64,000 nt of DNA from Clostridia bacterium (GCA_018432615.1 JAHDSQ010000011.1:81548-145547), one strand, 5' to 3'; numbered from the stretch's first letter, positions 35,026 to 44,639 are shown. Made by a program: numbers and translations. Notes: a model not told the origin generated them from the sequence alone.

Positions 35026-36507
35026 TTAGATGTCAAACAAGGGCTTAATCTCATATTCATCAAGGAAATTGCCCTCTTCCTCTTTAACAACCAGTTTCAA
35101 CCCCAACTCTTCCTCCAGCTTCATTACACCATCCTTATCTTCACCCTTTAAACAAAGAGCCACCCGCGGATTAACTGCGAGCATTACCGTATCGGACGAA
35201 GTATATGACGCCTTCTCACGCAAATTTTTTTTGATTTGGATGCAAACCGTTTCTTCCGAAAGAACCCTACCCTTCCCTCCACAAAAAGGACATGATTTTT
35301 CCAAGGTAGTACTCAATGACTGTCTAACCTTTTTTCTAGTCATCTCTACAAGTCCGAGAGAGGTTATCCCTAAAACGTGGGCCTTGACCTTGTCTTTTCT
35401 TAACTCACTTTCCAAAGCTTCCAGCACGGCGAGCTTATGCCTTTCATCCTGCATGTCGATAAAATCGATGATTATAATGCCGCCGATATTACGAAGCCTA
35501 AGCTGTCTGGCTATTTCACCGGCAGCTTCGATATTGGTTTTAAAGACGGTATCGGCCAGGTTTTTACTCCCTATGTATTTACCCGTATTCACATCTATAG
35601 CAGTCAAAGCTTCCATCTGATCGATAATTAAATATCCTCCACTTTTGAGCCAAACCTTTTTCTGCAGAGCCAGCATTATTTTTTGGTCAACGGAATACTT
35701 GGCGAAGAGATTATCCGTATCGCTTAAATACACTTTGCTCTTAAGATGAGGGTCTGTCACGGCCAGATACTCGATCACCCTTTCATATACAGCCTGAGAA
35801 TTAACGCTCATTCTCTGGGTATCCTCTGTAAAAACATCCCTTAAAATACGCTGTACTAATTCCACATCCCTATGCAATAAAACCGCTCCTGCAGCTGATT
35901 GCTGTCGTTGCTCAATTTTATCCCATATCCTAAGCAGGCTGCTCAGATCCTTTTTTATCTCCTCGACACACGCACCCTCAGAGACCGTGCGAAGAATCAC
36001 TCCCATATTATCAGGTTTAATATCTGCCATAATATCCTTCAAACGTTCTCTTTCTTCTTGGTCTTCGATTCGTCTTGATACTCCCACATAATCGACCTTC
36101 GGCATCAGAACCAAGTAACGGCCCGGGAGCGAAATTTGCCGTGTTACACGAGCCCCCTTCGTTCCCACCGGTTCCTTAGCTATTTGCACAACAATCTCTT
36201 GCCCCTCTTTAATTACATCACGAATACTGGGCCGAACTTTACTTTTAGTGAAGTGCCCGTTCTCATCCCGCCATATTGAATAATCCAGAGCGTCATCCAC
36301 GTACAAAAAGGCGTTTTTTTCCAACCCTATATCAACGAAGGCCGCTTGCATGCCCGGCAGGACATTCTTAACAACCCCTTGGTAGATATTACCCACTTGG
36401 CGCTGCTCCAAAGTCCTTTCAACATATATCTCCGCTAATATTCCGTTTTCCAAAACCGCTACTTTTGTTTCTTCCTCCGTCGCTTGTACCAGTATCTCCC
36501 TAAACAT
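35026..36507 (-). CDS. rng: Ribonuclease G/E family endoribonuclease
   Basis: Endoribonuclease of about 493 residues. The S1 domain lies at about 35-125 (GNIYQGVVKNVLPGMQAAFVDIGLEKNAFLY), the RNase domain follows with GGYLIIDQMEALTAIDVNTGKY (metal Asp) and GGIIIIDFIDM (second metal Asp). The zinc-link motif CPFCGGKG lies near residue 410. It acts in rRNA maturation and mRNA decay. Start ATG MFREI is behind AAGGGTGGGACTGGT; a longer ATG start has no site. It lies between the DUF2344 gene and rplU, the usual clostridial order. Confidence 0.94.
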   Translation of the reverse strand: MFREILVQATEEETKVAVLENGILAEIYVERTLEQRQVGNIYQGVVKNVLPGMQAAFVDIGLEKNAFLYVDDALDYSIWRDENGHFTKSKVRPSIRDVIKEGQEIVVQIAKEPVGTKGARVTRQISLPGRYLVLMPKVDYVGVSRRIEDQEERERLKDIMADIKPDNMGVILRTVSEGACVEEIKKDLSSLLRIWDKIEQRQQSAAGAVLLHRDVELVQRILRDVFTEDTQRMSVNSQAVYERVIEYLAVTDPHLKSKVYLSDTDNLFAKYSVDQKIMLALQKKVWLKSGGYLIIDQMEALTAIDVNTGKYIGSKNLADTVFKTNIEAAGEIARQLRLRNIGGIIIIDFIDMQDERHKLAVLEALESELRKDKVKAHVLGITSLGLVEMTRKKVRQSLSTTLEKSCPFCGGKGRVLSEETVCIQIKKNLREKASYTSSDTVMLAVNPRVALCLKGEDKDGVMKLEEELGLKLVVKEEEGNFLDEYEIKPLFDI

Positions 36508-36538
36508 ACCAGTCCCACCCTTCACTTGAAGAACCATA

Positions 36539-37228
36539 CTAACATTCCATAGGAGTCATTACCTCTCCTCTTTCAACAATGAAAAGCCCTACTCTATGTA
36601 TCCTGGGCTGTTTACCAGAAAAAAGCCTTCCTTGCCTTTCAAGCGCCGCCAAAACTTCAGCAGGTTTGACATTCCCCTCACTCCCGGTTTGTAAATCGGC
36701 ATGCAATTCGAGGTTGCTGTTATCAATTTTCCCTTCGATACGAAATATACCCTGCTTAATATCGACCTGACGAGTTCCCCGTTTACCACTGCGCGTCACA
36801 TATATCTCAGAGGCCTGTCTAAGCTGCTCAATAGCTTCGAAAATCTCTTCATCTTTAACAGAATCCTCAAGCGGAACCCTTATATTGTAACGAGCTATAT
36901 TGATTAGAGCCGTAAGGCTTTTTTTTCTTTCCCTGACCTCTTTAATTCCCAGAACAACTAACCCTGCAGGCAATGCCTCGCTGAGTCTTGCTTTGATTTC
37001 CTCAATTGATATCTCTTCTTGCAATTCCACATCCAGGTATTCCCCTTCACTGGTGACACCCACCGCCAGGGCAGAAGCAAAAGATACTTTGGGGTGGGGG
37101 TTAAAACCTTCCGAAAAGGCCAGGGGTAGACCGGCCCTGCGAAAAGCTCTTTCCATCGTTCTCATTAAATCAAGGTGGGAGAGGAATCTGCCTTCTTGCG
37201 TTTTGCCATACTTAATTCTGATTACCAC
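36539..37228 (-). CDS. TIGR03936/DUF2344 protein, partner of a radical SAM enzyme
   Basis: About 229 residues. N-terminal IRIKYGKTQEGRFLSHLDLMRTMERAFRRAGLPLAFSEGFNPHPKVSFASALAVG is the hallmark of DUF2344; the C-terminal part is less conserved. In many bacteria the domain is fused to the C-terminus of the TIGR03960 radical SAM protein; here it is a separate gene that overlaps the end of that gene by 17 bases. The function is unknown, though the pair is nearly always next to rng or rplU. GTG at 37226-37228 is chosen; an earlier GTG at 37238-37240 is possible. Confidence 0.85.
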   Translation of the reverse strand: MVIRIKYGKTQEGRFLSHLDLMRTMERAFRRAGLPLAFSEGFNPHPKVSFASALAVGVTSEGEYLDVELQEEISIEEIKARLSEALPAGLVVLGIKEVRERKKSLTALINIARYNIRVPLEDSVKDEEIFEAIEQLRQASEIYVTRSGKRGTRQVDIKQGIFRIEGKIDNSNLELHADLQTGSEGNVKPAEVLAALERQGRLFSGKQPRIHRVGLFIVERGEVMTPMEC

Positions 37229-39071
37229 ATTCTCCCCCACCTTTTTTATTTTTTATCGAAAGTTTTACGTCTAACCCTGGGCATACCCCGCAATCCCAGC
37301 ATTTTCCATATCGACAATCACTCGTGGTTTTCATGCCATAGGCCTTTTCTCTTTCTTCCCACAAATAACGCTTCGAAACACCATAATCAATATGCTCCCA
37401 GGGCAGCACGGTATCAATGTCACCCGGTTCATTAGCAATTTTCATAGGATCTACCCCGGCTTCGGCAAAAGCCTTCAGCCATTTATCAAAACAAAAATGC
37501 TCCGTCCAGCTGTCAAATTTGCAACCCTCTTTCCATGCCGCCAGCAAAACATCGCTCAGTTCACTTCCGCCTCGGGCGAAAACCGCCTCTAAAAAACTCA
37601 GCTTTGCCTCATGATAGTTATAACTGATTCTCTTATCCTTTAACCTTTTCTTTAAATACTGCTGCTTTTCCATTAATAACTCTATCGAATCCTGGGCTTG
37701 CCACTGAAAAGGCGTATGGGCCTTGGGAACAAAAGAAGAAACACTCACTGTGATTTTCGGCTGTTTACTCCTCTTCTTCTCCTTGTTGATCTCAATTCCT
37801 CTGCGCAATACTCTATAGGCAAGCTCTGCAATTCCCTCGATATCTTCCATAGTTTCGGTGGGCAAACCAATCATAAAGTACAGCTTGAGATGTGTCCAAC
37901 CGGCGTAAAAAGCGGCTTCTGCGACCTCCAACAGGTTTTCCTCCGTCACATTCTTGTTAATAACATCCCTCAACCGCTGAGTTCCCGCTTCAGGGGCGAA
38001 TGTCAAGCCGGTCTTTCTCACACGCTGTACTTGTTGAGCCAGATCCACGGAAAAAGAATCAACGCGCAGCGAGGGCAACGATAGACCGATTTGTTGTTTT
38101 TCATAGGCATCCAAAAGGCTTTTTGTCAGTTCTGCTATCCCCGAATAATCACTGGTACTGAGCGACGTCAGGGAGATCTCGTTATATCCGGTATTTTTGA
38201 CCAGTTGCCTTGCTTGTTCCTTTAAAACATCTCCGCTTCTTTCCCGCACGGGACGATAAATCATACCTGCCTGACAGAAACGGCATCCTCTGGTACAACC
38301 TCGAAAAAGCTCCAGCATAATCCGATCATGAACGATTTCCATGTACGGCACTATTGGTTTAAGGGGGAAATAGGACTCATCCAAATCTTTGACCACTCGT
38401 TTAACGATTCGTTTTTCTTTATGCATGATTTGATGGAGAGAAGGCACATAAAGACCTTCCAAGGAAGCAAGAGTGTCCAATAACTTGTTTTTTTCTTTAT
38501 TCTTGCCAAACACCTCATGATGCCGCGCAATAACATCCAGCATTTCCAAGATTACTTCTTCACCCTCGCCGATGACAAAGACATCAATAAATTCAGCCAA
38601 CGGTTCCGGATTGCCCGCACAAGGCCCACCGGCAATTATTAAAGGATAAGTCTCATCCCTCTCTTTTGTTTTCAAGGGTATTTTCCCTAAATCAAGCATA
38701 TTTAAGATGTTGGTATAGCTCATTTCATACTGCAGCGTAAACCCAATGCAGTCAAAATCAGTAAGCGGTCGCCATGACTCCAGACTAAACAGTGGGATGT
38801 TCTCCTGGCGCAAGATGGCTTCCAAATCCGTCCAGGGAGCAAAAACGCGCTCCATCAGATATTCGCTTTTTTCATTGACAAGATGGTATAATATTCTCAG
38901 TCCTAAATGTGACATTCCTACTTCGTACAAATCGGGAAAAGCAAAAAGAAAACGCAGTTTTACTTCTTCCCAGTTTTTCTTAACACTGTTATGCTCATTG
39001 CCGACATATCTCAATGGTTTCGTTACTTTAGGCAAAATTTCGTTTTCCAGGATATGCTCAATAGATTCCAA
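37212..39071 (-). CDS. TIGR03960 family B12-binding-like radical SAM protein
   Basis: 619 residues. An N-terminal B12-binding-type fold (FAFPDLYEVGMSHLGLRILYHLVN, and later IIAGGPCAGNPEPLAEFIDVFVIGEGEE) leads to the radical SAM site CTRGCRFC (about residue 258) with GTQRLRDVINKN further on. A C-terminal cysteine cluster (CRYGKCWDCGVCPG) lies near the end. It may modify tRNA or a ribosomal component, judging by its permanent place next to ribosomal genes, but no reaction is established. TTG start behind GGAGG at a 10-base spacing. Confidence 0.88.
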   Translation of the reverse strand: MESIEHILENEILPKVTKPLRYVGNEHNSVKKNWEEVKLRFLFAFPDLYEVGMSHLGLRILYHLVNEKSEYLMERVFAPWTDLEAILRQENIPLFSLESWRPLTDFDCIGFTLQYEMSYTNILNMLDLGKIPLKTKERDETYPLIIAGGPCAGNPEPLAEFIDVFVIGEGEEVILEMLDVIARHHEVFGKNKEKNKLLDTLASLEGLYVPSLHQIMHKEKRIVKRVVKDLDESYFPLKPIVPYMEIVHDRIMLELFRGCTRGCRFCQAGMIYRPVRERSGDVLKEQARQLVKNTGYNEISLTSLSTSDYSGIAELTKSLLDAYEKQQIGLSLPSLRVDSFSVDLAQQVQRVRKTGLTFAPEAGTQRLRDVINKNVTEENLLEVAEAAFYAGWTHLKLYFMIGLPTETMEDIEGIAELAYRVLRRGIEINKEKKRSKQPKITVSVSSFVPKAHTPFQWQAQDSIELLMEKQQYLKKRLKDKRISYNYHEAKLSFLEAVFARGGSELSDVLLAAWKEGCKFDSWTEHFCFDKWLKAFAEAGVDPMKIANEPGDIDTVLPWEHIDYGVSKRYLWEEREKAYGMKTTSDCRYGKCWDCGVCPGLDVKLSIKNKKGGGECGNQN

Positions 39072-39169
39072 GATTAGGCTGCCTCCTTCGTGAATTCTTA
39101 GCTGCTTCTTCTGTTCCTAACTATTAATATACAATTTCTCCTAGCCTATGGCAATGAAATGTATGGTGA

Positions 39170-39199
39170 ATAAAAACAAAATACCGCATAATACGGTAT
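39170..39199 (-). terminator. Terminator after the SpoIVFA-like gene
   Basis: Minus strand: ATACCG and CGGTAT with a 7-base loop, then TTTTGTTTTTATT. It separates the M23-like gene from the radical SAM gene. The rest of the 166-base gap (39072-39237) shows no gene. Confidence 0.8.
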
Positions 39200-39237
39200 A
39201 AGTTTCACCCCTTCCCTTTCCTCATGCATATTTTGTT

Positions 39238-39978
39238 CTATGTTTCCTCGTTCTCCGGCATGAAAAGCTTCACAGGGTCAAGGGGCACACCCTCTTTTTC
39301 AACCATAAAATACAATTGAGGCTCTTTGGCTTCCCCTGTTGCCCCCACCTTACCAATGACCTGTCCTCTTTGTACCGTATCACCGAAATTTACCAGTATT
39401 TCCTGAAGGTGCGCATACTTAGTAATATAACCGTCATCATCGGTTATCTCGACCAAACGCCCTTTTATTTCTTCATTTCCGATTCTGGTGACGGTGCCGG
39501 ACAAGGCAGCCCTGATATATGTGCCCTCAGCCGCGGCAATTGTTACTCCGTCACGGAAACTGCCCACCTGATCGGAATCTTGCTCCCAGCCAAACGATGT
39601 AATAATCTGACCTGAAACAGGCACCGTCAACAGCCCCGGTTCGGCTGAAACCTGTGAAGAAGGTATTCGAGAGGCTTCAAAAGCCGCCTGTTCTATCGTA
39701 TCACCCCATAAACCTGCATTGTAAAAGAATTCTAAGACCGGTCTGACATTATAATCTTCGGTAAAGCAACTCCTTAATTTTGACTGCACAGGCTCCACCA
39801 GCGGGGAATTCACCTGAAATATTCCCCAGATCAGCCAAAAGAGAAGGAAGGCAGCCACAGACTGCAATATTAACTTCTTTAAAAAGCGATAGCCCCTTCT
39901 GTTTTCATCTCTAAACCGCCGTCTGCCGTAAAGCCTCGAAGAAAAATACTTTTCTCCGGGTTCCCATAATTTCTTCAT
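39238..39978 (-). CDS. SpoIVFA-like membrane protein with inactive M23 domain
   Basis: About 246 residues: a basic cytoplasmic N-terminus (RLYGRRRFRDENRRGYRFLKK), one membrane segment (about 33-52), a linker with LEFFYNAGLWGDTI, and a LytM/M23 domain. The zinc residues are gone: the HxGxD site reads FRDGVTIAA and the HLHF site reads PQLYFMV. This matches SpoIVFA, the non-catalytic regulator that holds back the SpoIVFB protease in the spore mother cell, and the site near rng/rplU is where spoIVFA lies in Firmicutes. No spoIVFB follows. ATG 39976-39978 is chosen behind GGGTG; GTG or ATG just upstream are possible. Confidence 0.7.
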   Translation of the reverse strand: MKKLWEPGEKYFSSRLYGRRRFRDENRRGYRFLKKLILQSVAAFLLFWLIWGIFQVNSPLVEPVQSKLRSCFTEDYNVRPVLEFFYNAGLWGDTIEQAAFEASRIPSSQVSAEPGLLTVPVSGQIITSFGWEQDSDQVGSFRDGVTIAAAEGTYIRAALSGTVTRIGNEEIKGRLVEITDDDGYITKYAHLQEILVNFGDTVQRGQVIGKVGATGEAKEPQLYFMVEKEGVPLDPVKLFMPENEET

Positions 39979-40063
39979 CTCCATCACCCATAATGCTATT
40001 TATTATAAATATATTGTCCTAAAGATAAGAATATGACTGATCAAACCGGCGATTTAGAAAGTG

Positions 40064-40092
40064 TTGACTTACCGCGCCATTACGGCTAGAAT
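40064..40092 (+). promoter_or_regulatory. Sigma-A promoter for metH
   Basis: TTGACT (40064-40069) and TAGAAT (40087-40092) with 17 bases between them, 21 bases before the start codon. The short leader leaves no room for a SAM or cobalamin riboswitch downstream of this promoter. Confidence 0.75.
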
Positions 40093-40113
40093 GGTCTAAA
40101 TTGGAGGTAAAAT

Positions 40114-42516
40114 ATGACTAATTTTATAAGCACTATAAAAAAACAAGTCCTCTTGGGCGATGGAGCAATGGGAACGATGCTTGTCAAGCACGGCCTTCCT
40201 CGCGGCAGCAACCCCGAGCTTTGGATGCTTGACAACCAAGAGGAAATCGTTAAAATACACCGTTCTTATCTTAACGCAGGCTCTCAAATCATCTTAACCA
40301 ACACCTTCGGAGGTAACGGTCTAAAACTCGGTGAATACGGCGCGTCCTCCCGGGTCAGGGAAATTAATGAGACTGCCGCCCGCTTGGCAAAAAAAGCCGC
40401 CGGTGATGAAGCCTTCGTTGCCGGGTCAATTGGACCTACCGGACATTTTCCCCAACCTCTTGGCGATTTTTCTTGGAATAAGCTCGTTGAAGTTTTCGCT
40501 GAACAAGCCCGGGCACTGGCCGACGGAGGGGTAGATTTTCTCTTTCTCGAAACATTTTCCGACCTCGGTGAAGCCAGAGCGGCCCTTTTTGCAGCGAAGA
40601 ACTACACCTCATTGCCTGTGGCTTGTTCTTTGACCTACACTAACGGACGCACCCTGACCGGTTCTACCCCTCAAATCGCCGCAACAGTTCTGGAATCCTT
40701 AGGTGCCGACCTTATCGGGGCTAATTGTTCTACCGGACCTAAAGAACTATTAGACGTCATGAAAGAATATAGAAAGCATACAACTCTCCCTCTCCTGGTA
40801 GAACCTAATGCGGGCATGCCTGAATTGATTAACGGTGAAACGATATATCGGGAAACCCCGGAAAACATGGCACGTTACGTTGAGCCTTTCAGGCAAGCGG
40901 GAGTGAACCTCATCGGGGCTTGTTGCGGCAGTACTCCGGAACACATTCGCGCCATGTCGGAAGCACTTCTTGCCTCCCAACCCGCAGTAATTGAAAGCTA
41001 TGCCTCTACAACCTCGACAAGACTTGCCAGCCGTACGAAAATTGCCGCATTTGGCCCTCAGCATCTCCACCAGATTATCGGAGAAAGGATTAACCCTACT
41101 GCCAGAAAAATCATTGCTCAGGCTTTTCGCGATAACGATTGGAATTGTATCGTCGAAGAAGGTCAAGCTCAAATAGAAGCTGGTGCCTCCGTATTAGACC
41201 TGAACGTGGGGGTTCCCGGTATGGATGAATCATATCTTTTGGCCCAAGGCGTCCAACAATTACAAATGGCCCTTGATTTTCCGCTTGTGCTAGATTGTAC
41301 CAGACCTGAAGCCTTGGAAAGAGGACTGCAAGAATTCCAGGGTAAAGCCTTGATCAACTCTGTTAACGGAGAAAAAGAAAGCCTTGCCGGAATCCTGCCC
41401 CTGGCAAAAAAATATGGTGCGGCTGTTTTAGGCCTAACCCTTGATGACAAGGGAATACCGGAAAAAGCTGAAGGAAGGCTGAAGATCGCCGCGAGAATTG
41501 TTGATACAGCCCTATCATACGGCTTGGCCAAGGAAGATATTTTAATCGACTGTCTCGTCCTCACAGCCGCGGTTTCACCATCTCAAGCCATGGAAACGAT
41601 CCGAACTATCAGTCTTGTCAAAAAAGAATTGGGAGTCAATACCGTTTTAGGCTTGAGCAACGTGTCGCACGGTTTGCCACGTCGTTCCTGGCTGAATGCT
41701 ACCTTCCTGGCCTTAGCATTGCAGGCAGGGCTCGATGCGGCCATTGCCAACCCCGCAGACGAGAGGATCAAAGAAACGATGGCTGCTTCAGCCGTACTAA
41801 ACGAGCGGGATAAAGGTGCAGTACATTTTATCGCCGCGGCAGGCAAGACCCCACCAGAGACAAAGAATGACATTCCTGCAAACACAAAAAAAGAAATTTC
41901 TCTGGAAAGTCTGCAGGAACACATCATCAACGGACGACAAGAGCCTATTATTCCCCTTCTCAAAGAACTGATCGCGACAACTTCAATCATCTCAATCATC
42001 AATGAAGGTATCGTTCCGGCTTTAGAGAAAATAGGGGATATGTTTGCCGACGGCGAAGTTTTTCTCCCCCAACTGATACTCTCCGGTGACGCGGCTAAGA
42101 CGGCTTTCACATTCATCAAAAAACACCTTCCGGAGACAGATTTCAGTGATAAAGGTACCATTGTTATCGGCACAGTAAAAGGAGACGTTCATGACATCGG
42201 CAAGAACATCACGGCTGCACTCTTGGAAAACCATGGTTACAGGGTTATTGACCTTGGCAAGAATATAGCGGCTGAAAAATTTGTACAAACAGCCCTGGAG
42301 GAAAATGCGGAAATTATCGGTTTAAGTGCTCTGATGACGACCACCATGGTCGAGATGAAACCCGTTGTTGAATTGATAAAAGCAACAAACAAAAATATCA
42401 AAGTAATAGTTGGTGGGGCTGTGGTAACCGAGGAATTCGCTACACAGATCGGGGCAGACGGTTACGGTAAAGACGCTGTTTCAGCCGTAAAGCTCGTCCG
42501 CTCCCTCCTGTCTTAA
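40114..42516 (+). CDS. metH: Cobalamin-dependent methionine synthase lacking the reactivation domain
   Basis: 800 residues in three modules. The homocysteine domain (about 1-290) has zinc cysteines in IGANCSTGP and IGACCGSTP. The pterin-binding methyltetrahydrofolate domain (about 320-575) has HQIIGERINPT and ASVLDLNVG. The cobalamin cap and B12 domain (about 605-800) has GDVHDIGKN with the cobalt-binding His and GLSALMTTTM. The C-terminal AdoMet-dependent reactivation domain of E. coli MetH (about 330 residues) is absent, as usual in anaerobes, so reactivation needs another protein or low oxygen. ATG behind TTGGAGGTAAAAT. Confidence 0.95.
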   Translation: MTNFISTIKKQVLLGDGAMGTMLVKHGLPRGSNPELWMLDNQEEIVKIHRSYLNAGSQIILTNTFGGNGLKLGEYGASSRVREINETAARLAKKAAGDEAFVAGSIGPTGHFPQPLGDFSWNKLVEVFAEQARALADGGVDFLFLETFSDLGEARAALFAAKNYTSLPVACSLTYTNGRTLTGSTPQIAATVLESLGADLIGANCSTGPKELLDVMKEYRKHTTLPLLVEPNAGMPELINGETIYRETPENMARYVEPFRQAGVNLIGACCGSTPEHIRAMSEALLASQPAVIESYASTTSTRLASRTKIAAFGPQHLHQIIGERINPTARKIIAQAFRDNDWNCIVEEGQAQIEAGASVLDLNVGVPGMDESYLLAQGVQQLQMALDFPLVLDCTRPEALERGLQEFQGKALINSVNGEKESLAGILPLAKKYGAAVLGLTLDDKGIPEKAEGRLKIAARIVDTALSYGLAKEDILIDCLVLTAAVSPSQAMETIRTISLVKKELGVNTVLGLSNVSHGLPRRSWLNATFLALALQAGLDAAIANPADERIKETMAASAVLNERDKGAVHFIAAAGKTPPETKNDIPANTKKEISLESLQEHIINGRQEPIIPLLKELIATTSIISIINEGIVPALEKIGDMFADGEVFLPQLILSGDAAKTAFTFIKKHLPETDFSDKGTIVIGTVKGDVHDIGKNITAALLENHGYRVIDLGKNIAAEKFVQTALEENAEIIGLSALMTTTMVEMKPVVELIKATNKNIKVIVGGAVVTEEFATQIGADGYGKDAVSAVKLVRSLLS

Positions 42517-42558
42517 AGCTAAAAACCTCAATTATTCAGCCCAAGGGGGGATGAAAAT

Positions 42559-43140
42559 TTGTGTGCTACCGTCATTATCTATTCCTCTGATACAAGGAGA
42601 AAAAATAAAATCATTTCCCTTACGAGATCAATAGGCTTAAATGTTATAGGTGATGCCGTCGACGCCCCGCAAGCCCTTCGACTTGTACATGCCACCCAGC
42701 CGGATCTTGTAATTATCGATATCAATATTGACCACCAAGAGATTGAAGTTGCAGCGGTTATCGCCGATAAAAAAATCGCTCCGGTTATAATAATAACCGC
42801 ACCACAGCAACAAAACATTCTTGATACCCTCAATAGGGAGTATCTAATAACTTATGTAGTCAAACCTATAAATAAATGGGCCTTTGAAGCAGCCATACAC
42901 ATGACACTGGCCGGCTTCCGAAAACTACGGGAAATGGAGAAGGAAATCGAGAAGCTTAAAGAAACCTTGGAGACGCGCAAGCTGGTGGAAAGAGCCAAGC
43001 ACATCATCATGCAAGACCATAATCTGACGGAACAAGCCGCCTTTCGTCGTCTGCAAAAGCAAAGCATGGATCGGGGCATCCCCATGAAAGAAATCGCCGA
43101 AGCCATTATTCTCAGCGATAATTTAAAAAATCCCGGGTAA
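42559..43140 (+). CDS. ANTAR-domain response regulator (NitR/AmiR type)
   Basis: 193 residues: a receiver-like domain (about 1-120; VIIDINIDH carries the Asp, VVKPINKWAFEA the Lys), a coiled coil (REMEKEIEKLKETLETRK), then the ANTAR RNA-binding domain (VERAKHIIMQDHNLTEQAAFRRLQKQSMD). ANTAR proteins bind paired hairpins in nascent RNA and prevent termination. Next to glnA in Clostridia such a protein (NitR) acts on nitrogen genes. The N-terminal acidic pair of receivers is not obvious (SSDT), so phosphorylation is uncertain. Start TTG lies 8 bases behind GGGGGG. Confidence 0.88.
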   Translation: MCATVIIYSSDTRRKNKIISLTRSIGLNVIGDAVDAPQALRLVHATQPDLVIIDINIDHQEIEVAAVIADKKIAPVIIITAPQQQNILDTLNREYLITYVVKPINKWAFEAAIHMTLAGFRKLREMEKEIEKLKETLETRKLVERAKHIIMQDHNLTEQAAFRRLQKQSMDRGIPMKEIAEAIILSDNLKNPG

Positions 43141-43154
43141 CACTTAGGAATATC

Positions 43155-43184
43155 TTGCTAATTAAGGACCATACCTGATAAAAT
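43155..43184 (+). promoter_or_regulatory. Probable promoter for glnA
   Basis: TTGCTA (43155-43160) and TAAAAT (43179-43184) with an 18-base spacer, 42 bases before the glnA ATG. I see no ANTAR-type hairpin pair in the short leader. Confidence 0.55.
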
Positions 43185-43225
43185 AGTTCTATCTCGAATA
43201 CTTCCGCCAAAAAGGAGGATAATTA

Positions 43226-44560
43226 ATGTCACGCTATACAAAGGAAGATGTTTTACGTTTAGTAGCTGAAAACAATATTCATTTTATAAGGTTACAGTTT
43301 ACTGATATTTTGGGCATCCCCAAAAATGTTTCTATTACCGCAAAGCAATTAGAAAAAGCCCTCAACAACGAATTAATGTTTGACGGCTCATCAATAGAGG
43401 GCTTTGTACGTATCGAGGAATCGGACATGTACCTTTACCCTGACCCGAGTACATTTGAAATTTACCCCTGGCGGGCCTCTGAAGAAGGATCCATTGCCAG
43501 GTTGATCTGCGATATTCACAACCCCGACGGCACGCCCTTTGCCGGCGACCCAAGATACGTCCTGCGTCGGGCCCTGGAAGAAGCAAATAAAATGGGGCTG
43601 GCCTTTAACGTCGGCCCGGAAGCGGAGTTTTTCCTCTTCCATACTTCCCCCGACGGGACATCTACTACCCATACCCATGACAAAGCCGGTTACTTTGACC
43701 TTTCCCCCATTGACTTGGGAGAAAATGCCCGTCGCGACATCATTCTTACCCTGGAAAAGATGGGATACGAAATAGAGGCCTCCCACCACGAGGTAGCTCC
43801 CGGACAACATGAGATCGACTTTAAATACTCCGATGCCTTGGATATCGCAGATAAGATCATTACCTTTAAAATGGTTGTCCGTATAATAGCGCAACGTCAC
43901 GGCCTCCATGCGACCTTTATGGCAAAGCCGATATTCGGCGAGGCCGGCAACGGCATGCATATCAACCAATCACTGTTCAAAAACGGAGAAAACATCTTTT
44001 GGGATCCTTCTTCGCCCGAGCAGCTTAGCGAAACCACTTTTCAATACATCGCCGGTATCATGAAGCACGCCAAGGCAATAGCAGCTGTCACCAATCCGAC
44101 CGTTAACTCCTACAAAAGACTCGTGCCGGGTTTTGAGGCACCCCTTTACATTGCCTGGTCATCCCAAAACCGCAGCCCCTTAATACGTATCCCTGCCAAA
44201 AGAGGTCTTTCGACCCGAGTCGAATTGCGCAACCCGGATCCGACCTGCAATCCTTACTTGGCATTTGCCGCAGTTCTGATGGCTGGACTTGACGGCATCA
44301 AGAACAAGTTAACGGCACCTGCTCCCTGTGACCGCAATATTTTTGAAATGACGCCCCTCGAGCGGTGGGAGCACGGCATCACAAACCTTCCTGGCAACTT
44401 GATGGATGCCTTGGACGAGCTTTCCAAGGACGAAGTGATAAAGACCGCTCTGGGACCACATGTCCTCAATCGCTATTTAGATGCCAAGTATCAAGAATGG
44501 AATGATTATCGCACCAGGGTCCATCAATGGGAGCTTGATCATTACCTGGAAATGTACTAG
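43226..44560 (+). CDS. glnA: Glutamine synthetase type I
   Basis: ATP-dependent synthesis of glutamine from glutamate and ammonium; dodecameric enzyme. 444 residues, the length of the short GSI-alpha form of Gram-positive bacteria, without the insertion and adenylylation Tyr region of GSI-beta. Signatures: [70 protein letters not shown] and [16 protein letters not shown] behind AAAGGAGGATAATTA. It follows the ANTAR regulator and faces the glutamate synthase operon across a long terminator. Confidence 0.97.
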   Translation: MSRYTKEDVLRLVAENNIHFIRLQFTDILGIPKNVSITAKQLEKALNNELMFDGSSIEGFVRIEESDMYLYPDPSTFEIYPWRASEEGSIARLICDIHNPDGTPFAGDPRYVLRRALEEANKMGLAFNVGPEAEFFLFHTSPDGTSTTHTHDKAGYFDLSPIDLGENARRDIILTLEKMGYEIEASHHEVAPGQHEIDFKYSDALDIADKIITFKMVVRIIAQRHGLHATFMAKPIFGEAGNGMHINQSLFKNGENIFWDPSSPEQLSETTFQYIAGIMKHAKAIAAVTNPTVNSYKRLVPGFEAPLYIAWSSQNRSPLIRIPAKRGLSTRVELRNPDPTCNPYLAFAAVLMAGLDGIKNKLTAPAPCDRNIFEMTPLERWEHGITNLPGNLMDALDELSKDEVIKTALGPHVLNRYLDAKYQEWNDYRTRVHQWELDHYLEMY

Positions 44561-44583
44561 ACTGCGCTCACCGGGCGCACCAC

Positions 44584-44629
44584 AAAAGGGTCTGTGTTGA
44601 AACTGAAGTTTCAGCACAGACCCTTTTTT
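44584..44629. terminator. Bidirectional terminator between glnA and the glutamate synthase operon
   Basis: A 20-bp stem (one G-T pair) with a TGAA loop, with A run on the left and TTTTTT on the right, placed 24 bases after glnA and 11 bases after the convergent gltB3-like gene. Confidence 0.95.
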
Positions 44630-44639
44630 CGTTGCTCGT

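Noticed and set aside
35030..35620. 196-codon plus-strand open frame opposite rng
   Set aside because: Serine-rich shadow frame; the minus-strand frame encodes conserved RNase G motifs.
39979..40113. Possible SAM or cobalamin riboswitch ahead of metH
   Set aside because: The promoter leaves a leader of about 15 bases; no conserved riboswitch blocks are visible.
41583..42173. 196-codon minus-strand open frame opposite metH
   Set aside because: Antisense to the cobalamin-binding part of metH with its GDVHDIGKN motif; no start signals.
43141..43225. ANTAR-type hairpin pair or T-box ahead of glnA
   Set aside because: No pair of hairpins with suitable loops and no T-box sequence; only a plain promoter and ribosome site.
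43391..43969. 192-codon minus-strand open frame opposite glnA
   Set aside because: Shadow of glutamine synthetase, which is conserved along its full length.
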